DNA of 64,000 nt from Geothrix oryzae (lineage in GTDB: Bacteria > Acidobacteriota > Holophagae > Holophagales > Holophagaceae). Location of the stretch: the NCBI RefSeq assembly GCF_030295385.1, contig NZ_AP027079.1, forward strand, positions 1-64,000, given 5' to 3'. The translations under genes were made by a program, and so were the position numbers. The notes beneath the pieces are model-generated. The model was not told the origin of the DNA. It saw nothing but the letters and a program-made list of their open reading frames with translations, and ran no database searches. This document shows, piece by piece, positions 30,224-38,420 of the stretch; position 1 is the stretch's first letter; every line of letters begins with the position of its first letter.

Positions 30224-31000
30224 CTACCGTCCGATGACGCCCGTCATGGGGCTGCTGGCGCTGGCGTAGAGGCGCTTGGGCATGCGCCCGCTCTCGAAGG
30301 CGAGCCGTCCGGCGATCACGGCGTGATCCATGGCCTGGGCCATCTTGGTGGGCTCGCCGGCCTCGGCCACGGCGGTGTTGAGCAGCACGCCATCGGCGCC
30401 CAGCTCCATGGCCAGGGCCGCGTCGGAGGCCGTGCCGACGCCGGCATCCACGATCATGGGCAGCTGGTAGCTCTCGACCACTTCCTTGATCAGCAGCAGC
30501 GTCATGGGGTTCTGCACGCCCAGGCCCGAGCCGATGGCGCTGCCCAGGGGCATGACGGCGGCGCAGCCCGCATCGCAGAGCTTCTTGGCGAGGATGGGAT
30601 CGGCGTTCACATAGGGCAGTACCGTGAAGCCCTCCTTCACAAGGATCCTGGCGGCTTCCAGGGTTTCCTCGTTGTCGGGATAGAGCGACTTCTGGTCGCC
30701 GATGACCTCGAGCTTCACCCAGTCGGTCTGCAGGGCCTCCCGCGCCAGGCGCGCCACGCGCAGGGCGTCCTCGCGGGTGTAGCAGCCGGCGGTGTTGGGC
30801 AGCAGGGCGATGTCCTTGGGAATCCAGTTGAGGATGTTGTCCTCGCCCTTGGCGCCGAGGTCGAAGCGGCGCACGGCCAGGGTGACCATCTCCACCCGCG
30901 CGGCCCGGTAGCAGGCCTGCATGGTGGCGAAATCTTTGTACTTGCCCGTGCCGAGGACGAGGCGGTTGCTGAAGGTCTTGCCGGCGATGACCAGGGACAT
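30224..31000 (-). CDS. thiG: Thiazole synthase
   Basis: Makes the thiazole phosphate moiety of thiamine from DXP, dehydroglycine and ThiS-thiocarboxylate. 258 aa, full length. [14 protein letters not shown], the Schiff-base Lys in [27 protein letters not shown] and [29 protein letters not shown] are all present. GGAG lies 7 bases before the ATG. Unusual in that no thiS, thiF, thiH/thiO or thiC gene flanks it; it is convergent with the lactate permease operon. No thiamine riboswitch is visible in the short upstream spacer. Confidence 0.95.
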   Translation of the reverse strand: MSLVIAGKTFSNRLVLGTGKYKDFATMQACYRAARVEMVTLAVRRFDLGAKGEDNILNWIPKDIALLPNTAGCYTREDALRVARLAREALQTDWVKLEVIGDQKSLYPDNEETLEAARILVKEGFTVLPYVNADPILAKKLCDAGCAAVMPLGSAIGSGLGVQNPMTLLLIKEVVESYQLPMIVDAGVGTASDAALAMELGADGVLLNTAVAEAGEPTKMAQAMDHAVIAGRLAFESGRMPKRLYASASSPMTGVIGR

Positions 31001-31045
31001 GGGGCGCTCCGAACCTTCAGTCTAGCTCCGGCGGACCCCCCTCGT

Positions 31046-31696
31046 TCAGCGGGGCGGAATTCCCGGGCAGGTGAGGTTCAGGGTGCGGTCGCCGGCGGGA
31101 TCCCGGTAGAGGACCCGGATCGGCAGCGGAGCATGGGGATCGCGGCTCCGGATGAACACCAGGCCACGGCGGCTCCGGCCGGGCGGCACGGGCCCGGGTA
31201 CCCAGGCCTCGCCCCGGAAGAAGTCCTCCAGGCGGCGATTGCTCCGGGCGGCCACGACCGCATTCGGGATGCCGGTTCCCAGCCCCACCACCCCCAGGGC
31301 GCCGAAGACCGCCAGACCCAGGCGGTCGCCGCCGCTGCCCACGGCCAGGATTCCCGGGAGGATCGGGTAGAGGAGGTAGGCGGCGCTCCGCTGCCGCACC
31401 AGGAGCAGGGCGGCCTCGGGAGCCAGGCCGCCGGCCTCGTCTGGCAGCTGCAGACCCAGGACCTCAACCCCCTGGTCGGAGGCATTCTCGAGGCTCAGGA
31501 CCGCCACGCGCAGGTGGGCGTCGAGGGCCTTCCGGGCATAGCCCGAGTTGTCCCCCCAGGGCTGGAGGGCGAGGCGTCCCGACAACGCTCCGCCGTGGAC
31601 CTCCACCGGAGGCGCCAGCAGCGCCACGGGCCGATAGATCCGGGCGCAGTCCAGGCTTCCAATTACGAGCAGCAAGGTGCAGAGGAGCGATCGCAT
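31046..31696 (-). CDS. Putative lipoprotein of unknown function
   Basis: 216 aa from the ATG at 31696 (GGGGAGG just before it); longer in-frame extensions upstream have no protein-like character. Signal with lipobox-like GSLDC near residue 17, then a beta-rich N-terminal region (RIYRPVALLAPPVEVHGGALSGRLALQPW). In the middle, LLYPILPGILAVGSGGDRLGLAVFGALGVVGLGTGIPNA is glycine-rich and hydrophobic and could be a membrane segment or hairpin. No family recognised. It is divergent from the TetR regulator gene, which may control it. Confidence 0.65.
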   Translation of the reverse strand: MRSLLCTLLLVIGSLDCARIYRPVALLAPPVEVHGGALSGRLALQPWGDNSGYARKALDAHLRVAVLSLENASDQGVEVLGLQLPDEAGGLAPEAALLLVRQRSAAYLLYPILPGILAVGSGGDRLGLAVFGALGVVGLGTGIPNAVVAARSNRRLEDFFRGEAWVPGPVPPGRSRRGLVFIRSRDPHAPLPIRVLYRDPAGDRTLNLTCPGIPPR

Positions 31697-31834
31697 GGGA
31701 CCTCCCCGGGAGGCCTCGCCCCGGCAGAGCAGAGGGGCGTTCGATCGCAGTTTCCGCGTACGGCCGTCCGACCTCAACCGACGGGCAGGTGGATAGGTCT
31801 CGGTCAAAGAAGAAGCTGCGGTCTCCCCGGAGGG

Positions 31835-31852
31835 CCATACGGATGGGTATGG
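31835..31852. promoter_or_regulatory. Inverted repeat, candidate TetR operator
   Basis: CCATAC-N6-GTATGG, perfect 6-base arms (31835-31840 and 31847-31852), 28 bases before the tetR start and between divergent genes. Position and dyad suit autoregulation by the adjacent TetR-family protein. Confidence 0.5.
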
Positions 31853-31880
31853 TAGGCTGCGGGTCCCGGCCCAGGTCTGC

Positions 31881-32498
31881 ATGCCCGTTCCCCGCAAAAA
31901 GCCCCCTCGCCCCGCGACGCCCCTCTCGCCCGAGGCCTGGGTCCAGGCGGCGCAGGCCCTCATCATCCGGAAGGGGATCTCGGCGGTGGCCGTGGAGCCG
32001 CTGGCGCAGGCGCTGGGCGTCACGAAGGGGAGCTTCTACTGGCACTTCGAGAATCGAGACGCCCTCATCCGCGCGGCCCTGGAGGCCTGGGAGCAGGACC
32101 AGAGTGCCGATGTGGTGGCCCGCTACGGGGGCATCGCGGATCCCCGGCGCCGCCTGCGGGTGCTGCTCTTCGCCGCCTTCGAGGATCTGGAGAACGGGCT
32201 GTTCTTCGCGGCGCTGGCGGTCTCGAGCGGGGACGCCCGGGTGGCCCCCTTCCTCCGCCGCGCCACGGAGCGCCGCCTGGCCTTCGGGGTGGAGGCCTTC
32301 CAGGCCCTGGGGCTCTCCGAGACCGAGGCGCGCCAGCGGGCCCTGCTGGCCTATGCCGCCTACGCCGGCTACTTTCAGCTGCTGCGCACCACCCCGGAAG
32401 CGGTGGCGGCGGTGACGGATCTCAGCGGCTATGTGCGGCGCCTGGCCGATGCCCTGGTGCCCGCTCCTGGCGCTGCGGCGCCCACCCCCAAGGCCTGA
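31881..32498 (+). CDS. TetR/AcrR-family transcriptional regulator
   Basis: 205 aa. N-terminal helix-turn-helix (WVQAAQALIIRKGISAVAVEPLAQALGVTKGSFYWHFENRDALIRAAL, about 21-68) is typical TetR. The all-helical C-terminal ligand domain resembles members carrying LSGYVRRLADAL. Acts as a dimeric, usually repressing, DNA-binding protein released by a small ligand, which is unknown here. The adjacent divergent lipoprotein gene and the downstream hydrolase gene are the natural target candidates. Confidence 0.9.
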   Translation: MPVPRKKPPRPATPLSPEAWVQAAQALIIRKGISAVAVEPLAQALGVTKGSFYWHFENRDALIRAALEAWEQDQSADVVARYGGIADPRRRLRVLLFAAFEDLENGLFFAALAVSSGDARVAPFLRRATERRLAFGVEAFQALGLSETEARQRALLAYAAYAGYFQLLRTTPEAVAAVTDLSGYVRRLADALVPAPGAAAPTPKA

Positions 32499-32571
32499 GC
32501 TTCGGCCTGAGCTTCCGCGCTTGATCTTCAGGATCCAAGGGCGTTCCATGGAGCCATCTTGGGGGGGGAGC

Positions 32572-33096
32572 ATGCCCACGATCCTGACCGTCCCTGGCTA
32601 TCAGAATTCCGGCCCTGGCCACTGGCAGAGCCTGTGGGAGGCCAGCCTGGGCGGCGTGAAGCGGGTGGAGATGTCCAGCTGGGAGCACCCGGTTAAGGCG
32701 GCGTGGGTGGAGGCCCTGGACGAGGCCATCGCCGACTGCCAGGAACCGCCGATCCTGGTGGGGCATTCGCTGGGCTGCCTCGCCATCGTCCACTGGGCGG
32801 AGGGCCATGACCGGGAGATCCGGGGCGCGCTGCTGGCGGCTCCCTCGGATGTGGAGCGACCCGACGCCTTGGCGGTGCTGCGCCCCTTCGGGCCCATCCC
32901 CCGCCTGCGGTTGGCCTTTCCCGCCATCGTGGCCGCTTCCTCGGACGACCCCTTCCTGTCGCCGGCCCGGGCCCGGATCCTGGCGGCCGATTGGGGGGCG
33001 CGCTTCGTGGATCTGGGACCCTGCGGCCACCTGAACCAGGCCTCGGGCCACGGCCCCTGGCCCCGCGGCGAGGCCCTGCTGAGCGACCTCCGGTAG
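32572..33096 (+). CDS. RBBP9/YdeN-family serine hydrolase
   Basis: 174 aa alpha/beta hydrolase. TVPGYQNSGPGHWQSLWE is the family opening, nucleophile Ser in ILVGHSLGC, Asp in SSDDPF, His in CGHLNQASG: a complete triad. Physiological substrate unknown. The ATG at 32572 has a strong GGGGGGGAG; an in-frame ATG at 32548 is possible but less well supported. Lies 73 bases after the tetR gene on the same strand and directly before the lysine leader. Confidence 0.85.
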   Translation: MPTILTVPGYQNSGPGHWQSLWEASLGGVKRVEMSSWEHPVKAAWVEALDEAIADCQEPPILVGHSLGCLAIVHWAEGHDREIRGALLAAPSDVERPDALAVLRPFGPIPRLRLAFPAIVAASSDDPFLSPARARILAADWGARFVDLGPCGHLNQASGHGPWPRGEALLSDLR

Positions 33097-33130
33097 CGGC
33101 TTGCAAAAGGGGGCTTGGCCGTGGGAAGGT

Positions 33131-33326
33131 GGACCTTCCGATGGAGGAGCGATCCCCATCAGTACCGACGGCGAGGGGGATGACCCCGATGACCTGTCGG
33201 GAAAGGGGAGGATCGCCGAAGGGATCGCGAGTCATCGGCGCGGCCCCTGGACGCTGAGGCGAAAGCCCGGCGGCTGTCGTGCCGGTCACCCGGCGCGGAG
33301 GGCCTGAGGAGCGGCGGCGGGAGTCC
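33131..33326 (+). ncRNA. Lysine riboswitch (L-box) leader
   Basis: The spacer before the lysine operon folds like the five-helix lysine aptamer. P1: GGACCTTCCG (33131-33140) with CGGGAGTCC (33318-33326), one bulged C. P2 region: CCCC (33154-33157) with GGGG (33205-33208), with CCGAC/GTCGG (33165-33169, 33196-33200) inside. P3: CGCCGA with TCGGCG (33214-33219, 33235-33240). P4: GCTGAGGC-GAAA-GCCCGGC (33253 on). P5: GCCGG with CCGGC (33281-33285, 33290-33294). Core strings GGAGGAGCGATCCCCATCAGTA and ATCGCCGAAGGGATC resemble the E. coli lysC leader. No covariance search was run. Confidence 0.82.
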
Positions 33327-33372
33327 CTCCCACCGCGTTCCAGATGGCACCGTCGGCCCGCCGAGGTTTCCA
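33315..33372 (+). promoter_or_regulatory. Candidate riboswitch expression platform over the dapE-like start
   Basis: CGGCGGG (33315-33321), which overlaps the 3' strand of P1, is perfectly complementary to CCCGCCG (33357-33363). The latter can instead form TCGG-CCCG-CCGA (33353-33364), which covers the edge of the GAGG ribosome-binding site (33363-33366) before the ATG at 33372. The two pairings are mutually exclusive, which suits translational control. No U-run terminator is seen. Confidence 0.45.
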
Positions 33373-34406
33373 TGAACGCCACCACCGCTGATCTCCGAAG
33401 CTGGCTCACGGGCAGCCTGCGGCAGCTTTGCGACCAGGAGACCACCTCGGGCCGGGAGGACGCGGGCCTGCCGGCGTTGCGGGCCCTGCTGCAGGGGCTC
33501 GGCGCCACGATCCACGAGCAGCCCGTGGCCGAGGGCCGCACCAATGTGCTGGCTGTCTGGGGGCGGCCGAGGGTGCTCTTCTCCACCCACCTGGACACGG
33601 TGCCGCCCTTCCTGCCGCCGAGGCTGGAGGGGGAGGTGCTGCACGGCCGCGGGACCTGCGATGCCAAGGGCCAGATCATGGCCCAGCTCGGCGCCGTGCG
33701 GAGGCTGCTGGCTGAAGGCCGCGAAGGCCTCGCCTGGCTGGGCGTGGTGGGCGAGGAGACCGACAGCGCAGGGGCCACTGCGGCCCTCGGTCTGGCGGAC
33801 CGCCTGCGGGACCTGAGGGTGCTCATCAACGGCGAGCCCACGGAGCTGAAGCTGGCCTCGGGCCAGCGTGGGGCCCAGCACCTCTGCCTCCACTGCGCGG
33901 GCCGCGCCGCCCACAGCGGCAGCCCCGAACTTGGCCACGACGCCACCTGGCCCCTGCTGGACTGGCTCCAGCGGCTGCGCGAACAGCCCCGGCCCGCGGA
34001 TCCCCGGCTGGGTCCCGAGGTGTGGAACCTGGGGTTGCTGCGTGGGGGCGAGGCGCTCAACTCCGTGCCAGCTTCGGCGAGGGCCGACCTGCTGGTGCGC
34101 ACGCTGCCCGGCAGCACCTTTGCCGAGGAGGCCCGCCGCCTGGCGCCGCCCGAAGGCTCCGTGGACCTGCGCCTGGACGAGCCCCCGGATCGCTACCCGG
34201 AGATCCCGGGCTTCGAGCACGCCGCCATGCCCTTCGGCTCGGATGCGCCCACCCTGCGGGCCCTGGTGCCGGATCGCACCGTGGTGCTGGCGGGCCCCGG
34301 CAGCATCCGGGTGGCGCACACGCTGGAGGAATGCCTCGCCCTCGCCGATCTGGAAGCCGGCGTGGATCTGAACCACCGACTGGCCCTGCATTTCCTGGGA
34401 GACTGA
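33372..34406 (+). CDS. M20 metallopeptidase, probable succinyl-diaminopimelate desuccinylase
   Basis: 344 aa. Dinuclear-zinc amidohydrolase motifs: STHLDTVPP (His73, Asp75), GRGTCDAKG (Asp97), GEETDS (Glu128/129), NGEPTE (Glu155) and AAHSGSPE in the lid domain. M20 includes DapE, ArgE and carboxypeptidases; the first place in a lysine operon that contains DapD and a DapC-like enzyme but no other desuccinylase argues for DapE (N-succinyl-LL-DAP to LL-DAP plus succinate). GAGG before the ATG may be masked by the lysine leader. Stop is 3 bases before asd. Confidence 0.8.
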   Translation: MNATTADLRSWLTGSLRQLCDQETTSGREDAGLPALRALLQGLGATIHEQPVAEGRTNVLAVWGRPRVLFSTHLDTVPPFLPPRLEGEVLHGRGTCDAKGQIMAQLGAVRRLLAEGREGLAWLGVVGEETDSAGATAALGLADRLRDLRVLINGEPTELKLASGQRGAQHLCLHCAGRAAHSGSPELGHDATWPLLDWLQRLREQPRPADPRLGPEVWNLGLLRGGEALNSVPASARADLLVRTLPGSTFAEEARRLAPPEGSVDLRLDEPPDRYPEIPGFEHAAMPFGSDAPTLRALVPDRTVVLAGPGSIRVAHTLEECLALADLEAGVDLNHRLALHFLGD

Positions 34407-34409
34407 ACC

Positions 34410-35465
34410 ATGTCCTCGAAAATCCCCGTGACCGTGTTGGGCGCCACTGGCGTCGTGGGCCAGCGCTTCGTTCGGCGCCTGGCGGACCATCCCCTCTTCC
34501 GCGTGGAACACCTCGCAGCCAGCGAGCGCAGCGCCGGCAAGCGCTACCGCGACGCCTGCGCCTGGCGCCTGGACGGCGAGCCCTATGGCGGCCTGGGTGA
34601 CCAGGTGATGGCCGAGGGCACCCCGGAATTCGCCCTGTCGCCGGTGATCTTCAGCGCCCTCGACACGGCGCCGGCCACGGAACTGGAACCGGCCTTCGCC
34701 CGGGCCGGGGCCATGGTGTTCTCCAACGCGGCGGCCTTCCGCATGTCGCCGGAGGTGCCGCTGCTGGTGCCCGAGGTGAACGCCGATCACCTCGGCCTGC
34801 TTGAGGTCCAGCGCCACCACCACGGCTGGAGCGGCGGCATCGTCACCAACGCCAACTGCACGGCCACGGTGCTGGTCATGGCCCTGGCCCCGCTCCAGGA
34901 GGCCTTCGGCGTGGAGGCCGTGCTGATGACCTCCATGCAGGCCATCAGCGGCGCCGGCTACCCCGGCGTGGCCAGCCTGGACATCCTGGGCAACGTGATC
35001 CCCTTCATCCGCAACGAGGAGGCGAAGGTGGAGGAGGAGACGCCCAAGATGCTGGGCCGCTTCACCGGCCGCGAAGTGGAGCTGGCGCCCATGCGGGTGA
35101 GCGCCCTCTGCCACCGGGTGCCCGTCATCGAGGGCCACACGGAGGCCGTCAGCGTGAAGCTGAAAGGCAATCCGTCCCTGGAGGCGGTGCGCGAGGCCTG
35201 GCTGAGCTGGAAGCCCGAACCCCAGCGGCTGAAGCTCTTTTCGGCGCCCCCCGTGCCCGTGCATGTCCACACCCTGGAGGACCGCCCCCAGGTGCGCCGC
35301 GATGTGGAGACGGACGGCGGCATGAGCGTGCATGTGGGCCGCCTGAGGGCCTGCCCCATCCTCGGCGTGAAGTTCGCGCTCCTCGGCCACAACACGGAGC
35401 GCGGGGCGGCGGGCGGCAGCATCCTGAACGCCGAGCTGGCCCATGCGAAGGGGTACCTCCGATGA
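34410..35465 (+). CDS. asd: Aspartate-semialdehyde dehydrogenase
   Basis: Reduces aspartyl-phosphate to aspartate semialdehyde with NADPH, the branch point to lysine, threonine and methionine. 351 aa. Rossmann start PVTVLGATGVVGQRF, catalytic Cys150 in TNANCTATVL, and SALCHRVPVIEGHTEAVSV carrying the substrate His. The length and the NANCTAT form match the archaeal/fungal-like branch rather than the E. coli type. Start 3 bases after the M20 gene; its end overlaps lysC by 4 bases (ATGA). Confidence 0.93.
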   Translation: MSSKIPVTVLGATGVVGQRFVRRLADHPLFRVEHLAASERSAGKRYRDACAWRLDGEPYGGLGDQVMAEGTPEFALSPVIFSALDTAPATELEPAFARAGAMVFSNAAAFRMSPEVPLLVPEVNADHLGLLEVQRHHHGWSGGIVTNANCTATVLVMALAPLQEAFGVEAVLMTSMQAISGAGYPGVASLDILGNVIPFIRNEEAKVEEETPKMLGRFTGREVELAPMRVSALCHRVPVIEGHTEAVSVKLKGNPSLEAVREAWLSWKPEPQRLKLFSAPPVPVHVHTLEDRPQVRRDVETDGGMSVHVGRLRACPILGVKFALLGHNTERGAAGGSILNAELAHAKGYLR

Positions 35466-36802
35466 TCGTCCTCAAGTTCGGCGGCAGCAGCGTGGCCGAT
35501 GCGGCCTGCATGCGCCAGGTGGCGAGCCTGGTGCGGTCGGCCCTGCCCCAGTCGCCCCTGGTGGTGCTGTCCGCCATGGGTAAGACCACCAACGGCCTCT
35601 TCGGGGCGGCGAAGGCCGCGGAAGCGGGCGATCTGGCCGGCGCCATGGACCTGCAGCGGGGCCTCATGGCCGCCCACCGGAAGGCCGCCGCGGAGCTGTT
35701 CGACGGGGCCGTGCCCGAAAGCCTGGATGTGGCCCTGACGGACCTCTTCGGCGAGCTTGAGCTGCTGCTGCGGGGCGTGGCCCTGCTCCGCGAACTGAGC
35801 CCCCGGAGCATGGACGCCATCGCCTCGCTGGGCGAGCGGCTGTCCACGCGCATCTTCGCGGCCTTCGTGGGGGGCGCCTGGGTGGACGCCCGCACGGTTC
35901 TCCGCACGGACGGCGTGTTTGGGGAGGCCGTGCCCCAGCAGGAGGCGATCCGCCCCCTGGCCGCCGACCACCTGAAGCCCCTCCTGGGCCCGGGTCGTGC
36001 CGTGGTGACCCAGGGCTACATCGGCGCCACGGAAGATGGGCTCACCACCACGCTGGGCCGAGGGGGCAGCGACTATTCCGCCGCCCTCTTCGGGGCGGCC
36101 CTGGGTGCGGCGGAGGTACAGATCTGGACGGATGTGGAGGGCGTGCTCACCTGCGACCCCCGCATCGTGCCCGAGGCTCTGCCCATTCCCGAGCTGAGCT
36201 TTGCCGAGGCCGCCGAGCTGGCCGCCTTTGGCGCCAAGGTGCTTCACCCGGCCACCATCCAGCCCGCGGTGGAAGCGCGCATCCCGGTCACGGTGCGCCA
36301 CACGCAGAAACCCGAAGGCCGCTTCACCACGATCTCGGCCGAGGTCCGCACGGGCCGCCCCATCACGGCCCTCGCCAGCCGGGGTCCGGTGACCGTGCTC
36401 ACGGTGAGCAGCTCCCGGATGCTAGCCCAGAGCGGGTTCCTGGCGCGGCTGTTCGAAGTGTTCGGTCGCCGCGGCGTGAGCGTCGACCTCGTGGCCACGG
36501 CCGAGGTGAGCGTCTCCCTCACGGTGGAGGCGGATGTGCCGCTGAAGCCCCTGATCCAGGACCTGTCGGCCTTCGCCACGGTGGAGATCCACGAGGGCCG
36601 GGCCATCATCGCTGCCGTGGGCGAGCGGCTGAAATCTACGCCGGGCCTGGGCGCGCAGCTGTTGTCCTCGCTGGGTGACATCAATGTGGAGATGATCAGC
36701 ATGGGCGCCAACGAGATCAACCTGAGCCTGGTGGTCCGCCAGGACCAGAGCTCCGAGGCCCTGCGCCGCCTGCATCGCGTGCTGGTGGGGGGTGCGGCGT
36801 GA
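35462..36802 (+). CDS. lysC: Aspartate kinase
   Basis: First committed enzyme of the aspartate pathway. 446 aa: amino-acid kinase domain with KFGGSSVAD (5-13), [17 protein letters not shown] and [14 protein letters not shown]-terminal tandem ACT domains (from about 300: [22 protein letters not shown] and [24 protein letters not shown]) for feedback by amino acids. Being in an operon with only lysine genes and behind a lysine-type leader, it is probably the lysine-sensitive isoform. Overlaps asd and dapB by 4 bases each. Confidence 0.95.
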   Translation: MIVLKFGGSSVADAACMRQVASLVRSALPQSPLVVLSAMGKTTNGLFGAAKAAEAGDLAGAMDLQRGLMAAHRKAAAELFDGAVPESLDVALTDLFGELELLLRGVALLRELSPRSMDAIASLGERLSTRIFAAFVGGAWVDARTVLRTDGVFGEAVPQQEAIRPLAADHLKPLLGPGRAVVTQGYIGATEDGLTTTLGRGGSDYSAALFGAALGAAEVQIWTDVEGVLTCDPRIVPEALPIPELSFAEAAELAAFGAKVLHPATIQPAVEARIPVTVRHTQKPEGRFTTISAEVRTGRPITALASRGPVTVLTVSSSRMLAQSGFLARLFEVFGRRGVSVDLVATAEVSVSLTVEADVPLKPLIQDLSAFATVEIHEGRAIIAAVGERLKSTPGLGAQLLSSLGDINVEMISMGANEINLSLVVRQDQSSEALRRLHRVLVGGAA

Positions 36803-37521
36803 CCGTGCCCCGCCTCGGTCTCTTCGGGAAGGGCCGCCTGGGGTCCGCCATCGCCGCGGAAGCCGGTGCGGCCCTGGCCTGGCAGGTGGGCCGCGAAGAG
36901 AGCCCGACCACTCCCGTGGCCGTGGCCATCGATGCCAGCGTGGCGGAGGCTGTCGAGGCCCACCTCGCCTGGGCCCTGGAGACGGGAACCGACCTTGTGA
37001 TCGGCACCACGGGCTGGTCGGTGCCCGACCTCGAAGGTCGCGTGGCGGGGCACATCGGCGTGCTGGCGGCCTCCAACTTCTCGCTCTCGGTCGCCCTCAT
37101 GGCGCGCTTCGCCACGGTGTTGGGGCGCTTCGCCGCCCTCGACCCCGCGCGGGACCCCTTCCTGGTGGAGCGCCACCACCGCCTCAAGGCCGACGCGCCT
37201 TCCGGCACGGCGAAGACCCTGGCTGGGGCCCTCCTGCGGGGCTGCCCCCGCAAGACCGAATGGACGCTCGGCACCCCCGCGCCCCACCAGCTGAGCATCG
37301 GCGTCGTGCGGGCCGGGGCGGAATTCGGTACCCACACGGTGGGGCTGGATGCCCCCGCCGAGCTTCTGGAGCTGACCCACATCGCCCGGTCCCGGGCCCC
37401 CTTCGCCCAGGGCGCCCTGGCGGCGGCCCAGTGGCTCCACGGCCGCAGGGGCGTCTTCACCATGGAAGACCTGGCAGCCGATCTGCTCGACCCCCTCTTC
37501 GCCTTCGGAGGCAAGCCATGA
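36799..37521 (+). CDS. dapB: 4-hydroxy-tetrahydrodipicolinate reductase
   Basis: 240 aa NAD(P)H-dependent reductase forming tetrahydrodipicolinate. N-terminal GLFGKGRLGSAIAAEAG is the nucleotide loop; TDLVIGTTGWSV matches the family VIDFT/TT region; LVERHHRLKADAPSGTAKTLA is the substrate signature (usually E-x-HHxxKxDAPSGTA). GTG start: GTGA overlaps the lysC stop by 4 bases. Ends with ATGA into dapA. Slightly shorter than E. coli DapB (273 aa), as in many bacteria. Confidence 0.93.
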   Translation: MTVPRLGLFGKGRLGSAIAAEAGAALAWQVGREESPTTPVAVAIDASVAEAVEAHLAWALETGTDLVIGTTGWSVPDLEGRVAGHIGVLAASNFSLSVALMARFATVLGRFAALDPARDPFLVERHHRLKADAPSGTAKTLAGALLRGCPRKTEWTLGTPAPHQLSIGVVRAGAEFGTHTVGLDAPAELLELTHIARSRAPFAQGALAAAQWLHGRRGVFTMEDLAADLLDPLFAFGGKP

Positions 37522-38420
37522 CCCTCGAATTCTCTGGACTCGCCGTAGCCCTGGCGACGCCCTTCACCGCCTCGGGCGAGGTGGATCTGCCCGCCTTCCG
37601 CAAGCTGGTGCGGCATGTGGTGGCAGGCGGAGTGGATTTCCTGGTGCCTCTGGGCTCCACGGGGGAAGCGGCCACGATCCTCGAAGCGGAGCGTGATGCC
37701 ATCATCACGGCCTGCCTCGAGGAGAGCAGCGGCCGTCCCGTGGTCGTGGGCACGGGCCACAACGCCACGCGCCAAGCGGCGGCCATGACGAAGCGCGCCC
37801 AGGCCCTGGGAGCCCAGGGCGCCCTGGTGGTGACGCCCTACTACAACAAGCCCACGCCCGCCGGCCTGGTGGCGCATTTCGCCGCGGTGGCCGAGGCGGC
37901 CCCGGGGTTGCCGATCATTGCCTACAATGTGCCGGGCCGCACGGGGCTGAATGTGACGCCCGCCACGCTGGCCCGCCTCTGGGAGAACCCCCAGGTGGTG
38001 GCCGTGAAGGAAAGCAGCGGCAACCTGGCCCAGATCGGGGAGATCGCCCGGCAGCTGCCCAAGGGCAAGCTGCTGCTGTCCGGCGACGACAACCTGGCCC
38101 TGGCCTCCATGGCCGTGGGGGCGTCGGGTCTCATCTCGGTGCTGGGCAATGTGCTGCCCCGGGAGACCGCGGCCATGATCGCCGCGGCCCGACAGGGCAA
38201 CGGGGCCGAGGCCCTGCGCCTGCACCAGCAGCTGCTGCCCCTCATGGACGCCCTCTTCGTGGAGAGCAACCCCATCCCGCTGAAGGCGGTGCTGAAGCTC
38301 CTGGGCCTCTGCGAAGACGGCCTGCGCCTGCCCCTGGTTCCCGCCGAACCCGCCACGCGCACACGCCTGGCCGAAGCCCTCTGCCTCTCGACCGAGGGCA
38401 CCTTCCCTGGAGTGATGTGA
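37518..38420 (+). CDS. dapA: 4-hydroxy-tetrahydrodipicolinate synthase
   Basis: Condenses pyruvate with aspartate semialdehyde, the first lysine-specific step. 300 aa TIM barrel: FLVPLGSTGEAATILEAER, VVTPYYNKPTPAGLVAHF with the catalytic Tyr, IIAYNVPGRTGLNV, and Schiff-base Lys in VVAVKESSGNL. ATG at 37518 overlaps the dapB stop by 4 bases; the reading frame continues upstream only as a shadow. Stop overlaps the dapD start. Confidence 0.96.
   Translation: MTLEFSGLAVALATPFTASGEVDLPAFRKLVRHVVAGGVDFLVPLGSTGEAATILEAERDAIITACLEESSGRPVVVGTGHNATRQAAAMTKRAQALGAQGALVVTPYYNKPTPAGLVAHFAAVAEAAPGLPIIAYNVPGRTGLNVTPATLARLWENPQVVAVKESSGNLAQIGEIARQLPKGKLLLSGDDNLALASMAVGASGLISVLGNVLPRETAAMIAAARQGNGAEALRLHQQLLPLMDALFVESNPIPLKAVLKLLGLCEDGLRLPLVPAEPATRTRLAEALCLSTEGTFPGVM

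Noticed and set aside
33097-33130. Promoter (TTGCAA) just upstream of the lysine leader
   Set aside because: No acceptable -10 at 16-18 bases; the promoter could lie within the preceding hydrolase gene.
33159-35444. 761-codon minus-strand frame across the lysine leader, M20 gene and asd
   Set aside because: Covers strongly conserved plus-strand genes; no motif or ribosome-binding site.
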